Source: an uncultured Bacillaceae bacterium (lineage in GTDB: Bacteria; Bacillota; Bacilli; Bacillales; Caldibacillaceae). From it: a stretch of DNA of 11,735 nt. Shown piece by piece: positions 1-6,387 of the stretch (the first letter of the stretch is position 1; every line of letters starts with the position of its first letter). Made by a program: the position numbers and the translations under genes. The DNA lies in assembly GCA_937934645.1 (NCBI GenBank), contig CALGYZ010000050.1:1-11735 (forward strand), read 5' to 3'. The notes below the pieces were generated by a model. The model searched no databases, was not told the DNA's origin, and saw nothing but the letters and a program-made list of their open reading frames with translations.

Positions 1-154
1 CATCTTCCAGCATTGTACCGCGGTCGCCATACTGTTCCCTTGCCTGTTCGAGTTGACGGATGGCTTGTTCCAAAACCGCGGGATTTTGCTGGTCATAGGC
101 GTTTTCCAACTTTTCCATTACATCCCGGATTATATTGATCATTTCATTTTCCAT
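1..154 (-). CDS. Unrecognised protein, N-terminal 51 residues (partial at left edge)
   Basis: The reverse strand opens with ATG at 154-152, preceded by an AAAGGAA ribosome binding site about ten bases upstream. It then reads 51 codons without a stop to the window edge. The N-terminus reads MENEMINIIRDVMEKLENAY and continues as a charged, Glu/Gln-rich, probably all-helical stretch with no signal peptide or membrane segment. An upstream ATG at 158-160 is in another frame and meets a stop after five codons, so 154 is the only sensible start. I do not recognise the family. The gene is divergent from the oxidoreductase at 336, and the two share a 181-base intergenic region. It is called real because of the good ribosome binding site and protein-like composition; its function is unknown. 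Confidence 0.6.
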   Translation of the reverse strand, partial: MENEMINIIRDVMEKLENAYDQQNPAVLEQAIRQLEQAREQYGDRGTMLED

Positions 155-246
155 CGCACATCGTTCCTTTCTCTCAAATTTTCCTTAATAGGCTTACCAA
201 ATCATCCCTTCCTATGCATTTTCAATTTAAGGGGTTTTTCATATGA

Positions 247-255
247 TGTTACAAT
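247..255 (+). promoter_or_regulatory. Possible extended -10 promoter element for the oxidoreductase gene
   Basis: The sequence TGTTACAAT fits the extended -10 form TGnTAnAAT used by sigma-A. It lies 80 bases ahead of the TTG start at 336. No good -35 hexamer is visible 16-18 bases upstream, so the call rests on the extended -10 alone. A perfect 10-base palindrome (AAAACGTTTT, 261-270) falls at the expected transcription start. Confidence 0.4.
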
Positions 256-317
256 AGGGAAAAACGTTTTGTTTGTGTATTTGTGGCTCCGTTGGTAAAT
301 TACTATTAACGATGAAT

Positions 318-329
318 GGAGAGGAAGGG
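318..329 (+). promoter_or_regulatory. Ribosome binding site that sets the TTG start of the oxidoreductase
   Basis: The purine run GGAGAGGAAGGG ends six bases before TTG at 336-338. Its AGGAAGG core has ideal Bacillus spacing to that TTG. The in-frame ATG at 312 lies upstream of this run and has no comparable ribosome binding site of its own, so the run argues for initiation at the TTG. Confidence 0.7.
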
Positions 330-335
330 AAGACA

Positions 336-1406
336 TTGGAATTAGGAATCACGACATTTGCAGAAACAACCCCGGATTTGAAAACCGGGAAAATAAAAAG
401 TCATGCGGAAAGAATCCGGGAAATAGTTGAAGAAATTATACTGGCGGATGAAGTGGGATTGGATGTATTCGGTGTCGGTGAACACCACCGGAACGATTAT
501 GCTGCTTCGTCTCCCCAGATTATTCTAGCGGCAGCTGCTTCCCGTACAAAAAGGATCAGACTGACGAGCGCGGTCACCGTTTTGTCCTCCGATGATCCGG
601 TCCGTGTTTTTCAGGATTTCTCCACGTTGGATGCCATATCCGGCGGACGGGCGGAAATTATGGTCGGTCGCGGTTCGTTTATCGAGTCTTTTCCGTTATT
701 TGGATATGATTTAAAGGATTATAATGAATTGTTTGAAGAAAAATTAGATTTGTTATTAAAAATACGTGAATCGGAAGTGATCACCTGGAAAGGTAAATTC
801 CGTGCGTCGATCGAAAACCGCGGCGTATATCCGCGTCCTGTACAAAATCCCTTGCCGGTATGGATCGGCAGCGGCGGTACCCCTGAGTCCGTAATCCGGG
901 CAGGAAGGCTCGGCCTTCCGCTTGTACTGGCAATCATCGGCGGCAGTCCGCTGCATTTTGCACCGCTCGTGAAATTATATAAACGGACATTAAAACAACA
1001 TGGTCACAACCCGGATGAATTTATCGTTGCCTCCCATTCCCATGGTTTTGTTGCGGAAAGCGACGAAATTGCAGCGGAAAAGTTTTTCCCGCCGACCCAA
1101 TATGCGATGAATGTTCTGGGCAGGGAGCGCGGCTGGCCACCATATACGAAAGACACCTTTGATGCAGCCAGGAGTTTGGAGGGAGCGCTTTATTGCGGCA
1201 GTCCGGAAACCGTTGCCCGGAAAATCATTTACTTAAATAAAAAAGTCGGTATTGACCGGTTCATGCTTCATGTTCCGGTTGGTTCCATGCCCCATGAAGA
1301 TGTGATGAGATCCATTGAATGGTTTGGAAAAGAAGTTGCCCCGATTGTAAAAAATGCGTTAAAAGACGATAATAAAGATGGACCGGAAGATAACAGAAAT
1401 GAGTAG
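336..1406 (+). CDS. LLM-class flavin-dependent oxidoreductase (luciferase-like monooxygenase family)
   Basis: From the TTG at 336 the protein has 356 residues and begins MELGITTFAE, as expected for the first strand of a luciferase-like TIM barrel. Family features visible are GVGEHH near residues 46-51, GGRAEIMVGRGS near 103-114, and YPRPVQNPLPVWIGSGG in the middle, which matches the usual PRPxQxPxPxW segment. These proteins use reduced flavin (FMN) to oxidise small organic substrates in the cytoplasm; the substrate here cannot be told. It resembles the LLM subgroup named after structure 2I7G, but that is from memory. A longer reading from 273 or 312 is possible but poorly supported: the TTG has the better ribosome binding site and gives the conserved N-terminus. 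The gene appears monocistronic, with a terminator 20 bases after its stop. Confidence 0.88.
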   Translation: MELGITTFAETTPDLKTGKIKSHAERIREIVEEIILADEVGLDVFGVGEHHRNDYAASSPQIILAAAASRTKRIRLTSAVTVLSSDDPVRVFQDFSTLDAISGGRAEIMVGRGSFIESFPLFGYDLKDYNELFEEKLDLLLKIRESEVITWKGKFRASIENRGVYPRPVQNPLPVWIGSGGTPESVIRAGRLGLPLVLAIIGGSPLHFAPLVKLYKRTLKQHGHNPDEFIVASHSHGFVAESDEIAAEKFFPPTQYAMNVLGRERGWPPYTKDTFDAARSLEGALYCGSPETVARKIIYLNKKVGIDRFMLHVPVGSMPHEDVMRSIEWFGKEVAPIVKNALKDDNKDGPEDNRNE

Positions 1407-1425
1407 ATTTTACATGAACCGTAAA

Positions 1426-1456
1426 ACGCCTGTCGTAAAGACAGGCGTACTTTTTT
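1426..1456 (+). terminator. Factor-independent terminator after the oxidoreductase gene
   Basis: A perfect 9-bp stem, ACGCCTGTC paired with GACAGGCGT, closes a 5-base loop (GTAAA). It is followed by AC and six T. It sits 20 bases past the TAG of the oxidoreductase. The minus-strand side carries a run of four T, so weak bidirectional function is possible. Confidence 0.88.
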
Positions 1457-1777
1457 CACTCCTGATTGAACTTTTCATTCATAGCTTACCGTTTTTGCCG
1501 TATCTGGCCAGACCATCCCGGGATTCTTTTTTCTCGAAAGTGCCGTTTTTTCCTAATATATCCTTCTTTTTACGTACCTTTACATGATTCCTGTTTCCCG
1601 ATATTCTAATTAGTAGAATGCTTTTTTACTAACGGTCGCAAGCGTTTGATCCCGATAATATAGATATGATTTATAGATTCCGGTGATTCGGATAGATCTC
1701 TATTTTGGCGTAGAAGTGGCCATTTTTCCGGTGAAATTTAAACATTAAAAGATTACCAGGTGAGAGGAGAAACTTGT
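1457..1777. other. Intergenic region ahead of sbcD
   Basis: This 321-base stretch separates the oxidoreductase terminator from sbcD. I find no RNA gene or repeat in it. Several AT-rich -10-like strings (for example TATGAT at 1665-1670) occur, but none has a -35 at proper spacing, so the sbcDC promoter is not assigned. I see no convincing LexA (DinR) box of the form CGAACnnnnGTTCG. A minus-strand open frame at about 1586-1479 encodes a Lys/Gly-rich, protein-like string but has no usable start codon; it is treated as a finding, not as a gene. Confidence 0.5.
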
Positions 1778-2962
1778 ATGAAATTTTTCCATACAGCCGA
1801 CTGGCATCTGGGAAAGCTAGTCCAGGGCGTTTCCATGACGGAAGACCAGCGATATATATTAAACCAATTTATTAAAGATATTGAAGAAGAACAGCCGGAT
1901 GCTGTAATTATTGCCGGGGATTTATATGACCGGGCGGTGCCGTCTTCGGAAGCGGTCGATTTGTTAGACGAAGTTTTGGAGCGGATTGTCCTGAAATTAA
2001 AAACACCGGTGGTGGCCGTTGCCGGAAACCATGACAGTCCGAGCCGGTTGGATTTTGCCAGCAATTTGCTGAAGAAAAACGGTTGTTTTATCTACGGCCA
2101 GCTCAAGCTGCCCCTTGAACCCGTTATTTTGCATGATGTATTTGGCGAAGTGCATTTTCATCCCGTGCCGTATACCGATCCTGCGGTGGTCCGGAGTCTT
2201 TTTCAGGATGATGAAATCCGGACCCATCAGGATGCGATGGAAAAAATCATTGAACATATTGAAGAAAACATGAAAAAGGATGTCCGGCATGTGTTTATCG
2301 GTCATGCATTTGTTACACCGTACGGGGAAGAAGGGGAAAATACGAGCGAATCCGAACGGCCGCTTGCCATCGGCGGCGCAGAATACGTGAGTGCCAGGCT
2401 GTTTGAAAAATTTCATTATACAGCCTTGGGACATTTACATCAATCGCATGATGTGTTAAATGAAAACATTCGTTACGCCGGTTCGCCGTTAAAATACTCC
2501 ATTTCCGAGGAACATCATAAGAAAGGGTATTATATTGTGGAGATGGACGGAGACGGGCGGACGAAAGTAGAAAAGCGCCAGTTAATTCCGGCCCGGGACT
2601 TGCGGACAGTCAGCGGAAAAATGGATGATATTTTGCGGCATGAACGGAATGAAGATTATGTGTTTGTCCGTCTGCTGGATGAAACGCCGGTTTTATCACC
2701 GATGGAAAAAATCCGGACGGTTTATCCGAACGCGATGGCCGTGACGCGGGAAATTTCCCCTGCTGAACGGCAACAGATGTTTATTACCGGGGGCCGGAGC
2801 CGCACGGAAATGGATGATTTGTCTTTATTCCGTGCTTTTTACAGGGAAATAAAAAATGAAGAAGTGCCGGAAGAAATGGAAGCCATTTTTAAAGAAGTGT
2901 TGGAAGACGTGCTGAAAGAAGGGGAAGAACAGATCCGGGAACGAGCATCTATAAAAAAGTGA
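1778..2962 (+). CDS. sbcD: Exonuclease subunit SbcD (Mre11-type nuclease)
   Basis: The 394-residue protein is the metallo-phosphoesterase subunit of the SbcCD complex, which cleaves DNA hairpins and processes blocked double-strand ends. All expected metal-site motifs are present: DWH (D8, H10), GDLYD (D48), GNHD (N84, H85), GHAF (H176) and GHLH (H219, H221). The segment YAGSPLKYS follows, as in other SbcD proteins, and then the C-terminal capping domain. Length is normal for the family. The ATG at 1778 is chosen because GAGAGGAG lies seven bases upstream and MKFFHTADWH matches the family N-terminus; a GTG six codons earlier has no such site. sbcC follows after 12 bases, so the two subunits are made together. 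Presence next to sbcC makes the assignment secure. Confidence 0.97.
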   Translation: MKFFHTADWHLGKLVQGVSMTEDQRYILNQFIKDIEEEQPDAVIIAGDLYDRAVPSSEAVDLLDEVLERIVLKLKTPVVAVAGNHDSPSRLDFASNLLKKNGCFIYGQLKLPLEPVILHDVFGEVHFHPVPYTDPAVVRSLFQDDEIRTHQDAMEKIIEHIEENMKKDVRHVFIGHAFVTPYGEEGENTSESERPLAIGGAEYVSARLFEKFHYTALGHLHQSHDVLNENIRYAGSPLKYSISEEHHKKGYYIVEMDGDGRTKVEKRQLIPARDLRTVSGKMDDILRHERNEDYVFVRLLDETPVLSPMEKIRTVYPNAMAVTREISPAERQQMFITGGRSRTEMDDLSLFRAFYREIKNEEVPEEMEAIFKEVLEDVLKEGEEQIRERASIKK

Positions 2963-2968
2963 GGAGGT
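2962..2968 (+). promoter_or_regulatory. Strong ribosome binding site of sbcC, overlapping the sbcD stop codon
   Basis: AGGAGGT starts on the last base of the sbcD TGA (2960-2962) and ends six bases before the sbcC ATG. Ribosomes terminating on sbcD are therefore placed directly on the sbcC initiation site, which suggests translational coupling of the two subunits. Confidence 0.8.
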
Positions 2969-2974
2969 ACATAC

Positions 2975-5900
2975 ATGCGCCCGATTAAGCTTGTGATGAC
3001 TGCATTTGGACCGTATAAAGACCGGGAAGTCATTGACTTTACAGAATTAAAAGATCATCGTCTGTTCGTCATTTCCGGAAAAACGGGAGCAGGAAAAACA
3101 ACGATTTTTGATGCTATTTGTTTTGCTTTGTACGGCTCGGCGAGCGGAGAAGACCGCAATGACCCTAAACATCTCCGCAGTGATTTTGCCGATGATGATG
3201 TATATACGTCCGTCGAATTGATTTTTGAATTACGGGACCGCCTTTACCGGATTAAACGCCAGCAACCCCATATCAAAGAGGGAAACAAAACCCCGACCGG
3301 TGACCGCTATGAGTTTTATGAAATCGTCGGTGAACATGAAATTCCTTGTGTCGAGCGGCAAATTGTTTCCGAAATCAATAAAAAAGTGGAAGAATTAATC
3401 GGATTAACGCGGGAGCAATTCATTCAAATTGTTATGCTGCCCCAGGGTGAGTTCCAAAAGTTTTTGACATCGAAAACGGAAAATAAAGAAGAAATATTAA
3501 GAAGGATCTTTAAAACTGAACGGTATACATTCATTACGCAAAAATTAAAAGAGAAAAAACAGCTCGCCGAAGAAGATTATAAGCAGGAAAAACAAATTCG
3601 TGACCGCTATATTGCCGATATTCAGGCTGCGGTTCCAGAAAGGGATTCCGTCTTATTTGAAAGGCTGAAAGAAGAAAACTATAATCCGTACCAAATTATC
3701 GAAGGTCTTGAAGAAGAAGCCCTGTTTTACCGGCAGCAGATCGACGGGCTTACCCGGAAGGAGAAAGAAGCCGAAGCGGCGTATAACAAAAAGCTGGAAG
3801 AGTTTCATAAAGCGAATAGTCTGAACCAAAAGTTTAATGAACTGGAACAGAAAGAAAAACAACTGGAAGAATTAAAGGAAAAAGAACAAGCCATTAAAGA
3901 AAAAGAGCAGCAATTGCAATTGGCGAAAAAAGCAGGAAAAGTAGAATCCTATGAGGTGCAGGTGAATCATTTCCGGCAGGAGACAAAAGAAAAAGAAATG
4001 CAGCTCCGTTCTGCAGAAAATACATACAATGAATGCCTCCAATCGCTGAAAAAGGCGGAAAAAACGTATGAGCGAGAAAAAGCGAAAGAGCCAGAACGTG
4101 AAAAGTTAAAAAAGCAGCTGGATAAATACAAGGAATGGCTTCCCGATGTAAAGAAAGTAAACGAAAAGAAAACACAATTGGCGGCAATGAAAATCGGACT
4201 GGGCAAACAAAAAGTAGAAGCTGGCCGGTTAGAAACAGAGCTGAAAGAGAAAAAAGAGCTGAAAAATACATTAAACGAACGAATAAAAGCGGCCGAAGCA
4301 AAGGTAAGCACCCTTCCGGAACAGATGGAAAGACTTATGGAATTACGGGAACAATACAAAGCCGTCTTTAAATATATCAAGTTAAAGAACGAAGTGGGAC
4401 AAATGCAGTCCAAGCTGAAAACAATGGAAGCGGAATATATCAGGGCCAGGAAAGAATATGAAAAAACGGAATCATTGTGGCTCGACGGACAGGCAAGCCG
4501 TCTTGCCGCCCACTTGCATGACGGGGAACCGTGCCCTGTTTGCGGCAGTAAAGAACATCCGGCAAAAGCAACCGGAAAAATGAACGCACCTTCCAGGGAA
4601 GAGCTTGAACGGGTGAAAAAGGCATTTCAGGATCTTGATCTGGCATACAGCAGATTAAAGGCAATTTGGCAAGATAAGAAAGAAGAGCTGGAACAAGAGG
4701 CTGCCGTCATTTCCAGGTATCAGCTTCCCCTTGAACAAATTGATCAAGAATTGCAAAACATTGAGGAAGAAGGGAAACGTTTAAACCGGGAAACGAAACA
4801 ACTGCAAAAGGAAAAAAAGCAGCTTACTGGTTTGAAGAACGATGACGAAAAACTGGAAAAAGCTTTGGCAAAATTGGAACATGATTGGGAAACAAAAAGG
4901 AATGCATACCAGGAACTGTTGACAAAGTATAAAGCGGAAAAAGCAGTGTATGAACATGAACTATCCCGCATTCCGGAGACATACCGGACACTTTCCAGAC
5001 TTGAAGAAGAAATTTCGACAGCAGAACAGCAGATTAAAGAATTGGAAGATGCATGGAATACCGCCCAAAAACAATTAGAAGAAGCAAAACAAAAGACAAC
5101 AAGTGCACAAGCCAATGTGGAGAGCTTGCGGAAGCAACGGGAAGAAAGTGAAAAGAACCGAATCAAAGCAGAACAGGAATTTATTGCTGCAGTCAATGGG
5201 GCAGGCTTCCCCGATGAAGAAAGTTACCGGGCGGCGAAATTACCGGAAGAGCAGAAGGAACTGCTGGAAACTCAGATTCATACGTATTATCAAAACATGA
5301 GAGCCCTTGAAATACAGGTTGCTGAATACCGGCAAGATTTGGCCGGACAAACAAAGGCAGATTTGGAAAAATTAAAAGAGGAAGCCGGTCAATTGAAAGA
5401 AGCCTATGAACGGATACATGAACAATTATTAAAGTCAAAACAATATTTGGAAGCGATCAACCGGTATAAAGAAAATATTATTCAATCCAATGAAAAACTG
5501 CAGAAATACGAACACCGTTTGAATATCGTGACAGAATTGTACGACATGATCAGGGGACAAAATGAGAAGAGACTTTCGTTTGAGCGCTATTTACAAATAG
5601 AATTTTTGGAGAAAATTCTTATTTCTGCAAATGAGCGCCTGCAGAAACTGTCAAACGGCCAGTATTTGCTGAAGCGGAGTGAGCGCCAGGAAGCACGGGG
5701 AAAACAGAGCGGACTTGGCTTGGATGTGTATGATGCGATTACGGGACAAACCCGGGATGTAAAAACATTATCCGGCGGTGAGAAGTTTAATGCTTCTTTA
5801 TCCCTTGCCCTGGGAATGACGGATGTCATTCAAAGTTACCAGGGAGGCGTATCAATCGAAACAATGTTCATTGATGAAGGATTCGGTTCTTTGGATGACG

Positions 5901-6064
5901 AAGCTCTTACTAAAGCGGTCGATACACTTATCGATTTGCAGAAATCAGGCCGGATGGTAGGCGTGATTTCCCATGTACAGGAATTGAAAAATACAATTCC
6001 TGCGATATTGGAAGTAATAAAAACAAAAGAAGGTTATAGCCGGGCAAAATTTACAATTAAGTAA
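2975..6064 (+). CDS. sbcC: Exonuclease subunit SbcC (Rad50-type SMC ATPase)
   Basis: The 1029-residue protein is the ATPase partner of SbcD. The N-terminal half-domain begins MRPIKLVMTAFGPYK and carries Walker A GKTGAGKT at residues 35-42. The Q-loop region lies near 150-165 (VMLPQGEFQKFL). From about 190 to 860 the sequence is Lys/Glu/Gln-rich coiled coil, interrupted near the middle by the zinc hook CPVCG (C520, C523) that joins two complexes. The C-terminal half-domain has signature LSGGE (932-936), Walker B MFIDE (D967, E968) and D-loop SLDD (972-975). All motifs are intact and the length is in the usual range of about 1000-1130. It forms an operon with sbcD and is followed directly by a terminator. 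In B. subtilis sbcDC follows addBA; here the upstream neighbour is an unrelated oxidoreductase. Confidence 0.97.
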   Translation: MRPIKLVMTAFGPYKDREVIDFTELKDHRLFVISGKTGAGKTTIFDAICFALYGSASGEDRNDPKHLRSDFADDDVYTSVELIFELRDRLYRIKRQQPHIKEGNKTPTGDRYEFYEIVGEHEIPCVERQIVSEINKKVEELIGLTREQFIQIVMLPQGEFQKFLTSKTENKEEILRRIFKTERYTFITQKLKEKKQLAEEDYKQEKQIRDRYIADIQAAVPERDSVLFERLKEENYNPYQIIEGLEEEALFYRQQIDGLTRKEKEAEAAYNKKLEEFHKANSLNQKFNELEQKEKQLEELKEKEQAIKEKEQQLQLAKKAGKVESYEVQVNHFRQETKEKEMQLRSAENTYNECLQSLKKAEKTYEREKAKEPEREKLKKQLDKYKEWLPDVKKVNEKKTQLAAMKIGLGKQKVEAGRLETELKEKKELKNTLNERIKAAEAKVSTLPEQMERLMELREQYKAVFKYIKLKNEVGQMQSKLKTMEAEYIRARKEYEKTESLWLDGQASRLAAHLHDGEPCPVCGSKEHPAKATGKMNAPSREELERVKKAFQDLDLAYSRLKAIWQDKKEELEQEAAVISRYQLPLEQIDQELQNIEEEGKRLNRETKQLQKEKKQLTGLKNDDEKLEKALAKLEHDWETKRNAYQELLTKYKAEKAVYEHELSRIPETYRTLSRLEEEISTAEQQIKELEDAWNTAQKQLEEAKQKTTSAQANVESLRKQREESEKNRIKAEQEFIAAVNGAGFPDEESYRAAKLPEEQKELLETQIHTYYQNMRALEIQVAEYRQDLAGQTKADLEKLKEEAGQLKEAYERIHEQLLKSKQYLEAINRYKENIIQSNEKLQKYEHRLNIVTELYDMIRGQNEKRLSFERYLQIEFLEKILISANERLQKLSNGQYLLKRSERQEARGKQSGLGLDVYDAITGQTRDVKTLSGGEKFNASLSLALGMTDVIQSYQGGVSIETMFIDEGFGSLDDEALTKAVDTLIDLQKSGRMVGVISHVQELKNTIPAILEVIKTKEGYSRAKFTIK

Positions 6065-6067
6065 TCA

Positions 6068-6118
6068 ACCGGGATTGGCCGGATTGATTTTCAATCAACG
6101 GCCAATTCCGGTTTTTTT
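6068..6118 (+). terminator. Strong factor-independent terminator after sbcC
   Basis: The outer stem pairs ACCGGGATTGGCC (6068-6080) with GGCCAATTCCGGT (6100-6112) through 13 pairs, one of them G-T. An inner stem GATTGA/TCAATC closes a TTT loop. Seven T follow at 6112-6118. The T run overlaps the last codons and stop of the convergent small gene on the minus strand (stop at 6119-6117). On the minus strand the hairpin is not followed by a T run, so it should act mainly on sbcDC transcripts. Confidence 0.92.
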
Positions 6119-6368
6119 AGATGGTAAAAAAGCTAAATGCCCACCGGATCATGAATATTCCTTTCGTAATAATAATCAAAATCAATATAACGAGAATGAT
6201 ATTTTCAAACCATCTTTTCAACCGTTTTTCTTGTTTCGGATCCTCATCGGTGTCTTCTTTTTCTTCACGGGTTTCCACTCCGTTTTCCAAATAAGCAATT
6301 AATTCTTTTTCGATTTCTTCGTTGATTTTATCCAGATGTTTTTTCTCCTTGTCAACCGGTTGTGTCAT
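6117..6368 (-). CDS. Small single-span membrane protein, unknown function
   Basis: This 83-residue protein has a hydrophilic, strongly charged N-terminal half (residues 1-53, ending in the basic cluster KRLKR) and one hydrophobic segment at about 56-77. By the positive-inside rule the N-terminus would be cytoplasmic. No signal peptide cleavage site or known motif is visible and I do not recognise the family. The ATG at 6368 has AAAGGG about eleven bases upstream. The gene begins 19 bases after the MurF-like gene stops, in the same direction, so the two are probably one transcript and may work together. The convergent sbcC terminator overlaps its end. It is rated real because of its compact operon position, its clean membrane-protein pattern and its ribosome binding site. 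Confidence 0.7.
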   Translation of the reverse strand: MTQPVDKEKKHLDKINEEIEKELIAYLENGVETREEKEDTDEDPKQEKRLKRWFENIILVILILIIITKGIFMIRWAFSFFTI

Positions 6369-6387
6369 CTGAATTCAACCCTTTTTA

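Noticed and set aside
53..298. Plus-strand frame of 81 codons at the left edge
   Set aside because: It lies opposite the partial minus-strand gene and then runs through intergenic DNA. It has no ribosome binding site and the composition is not protein-like.
1631..1650. Possible LexA (DinR) box ahead of sbcD
   Set aside because: The string around CGCAAGCGTTTG does not fit CGAACnnnnGTTCG on either strand; the resemblance is superficial.
3894..5196. Several long minus-strand open frames inside sbcC
   Set aside because: They are Phe/Ser/Leu-rich mirror images of the Lys/Glu-rich coiled coil, without ribosome binding sites, so they are shadows of sbcC.
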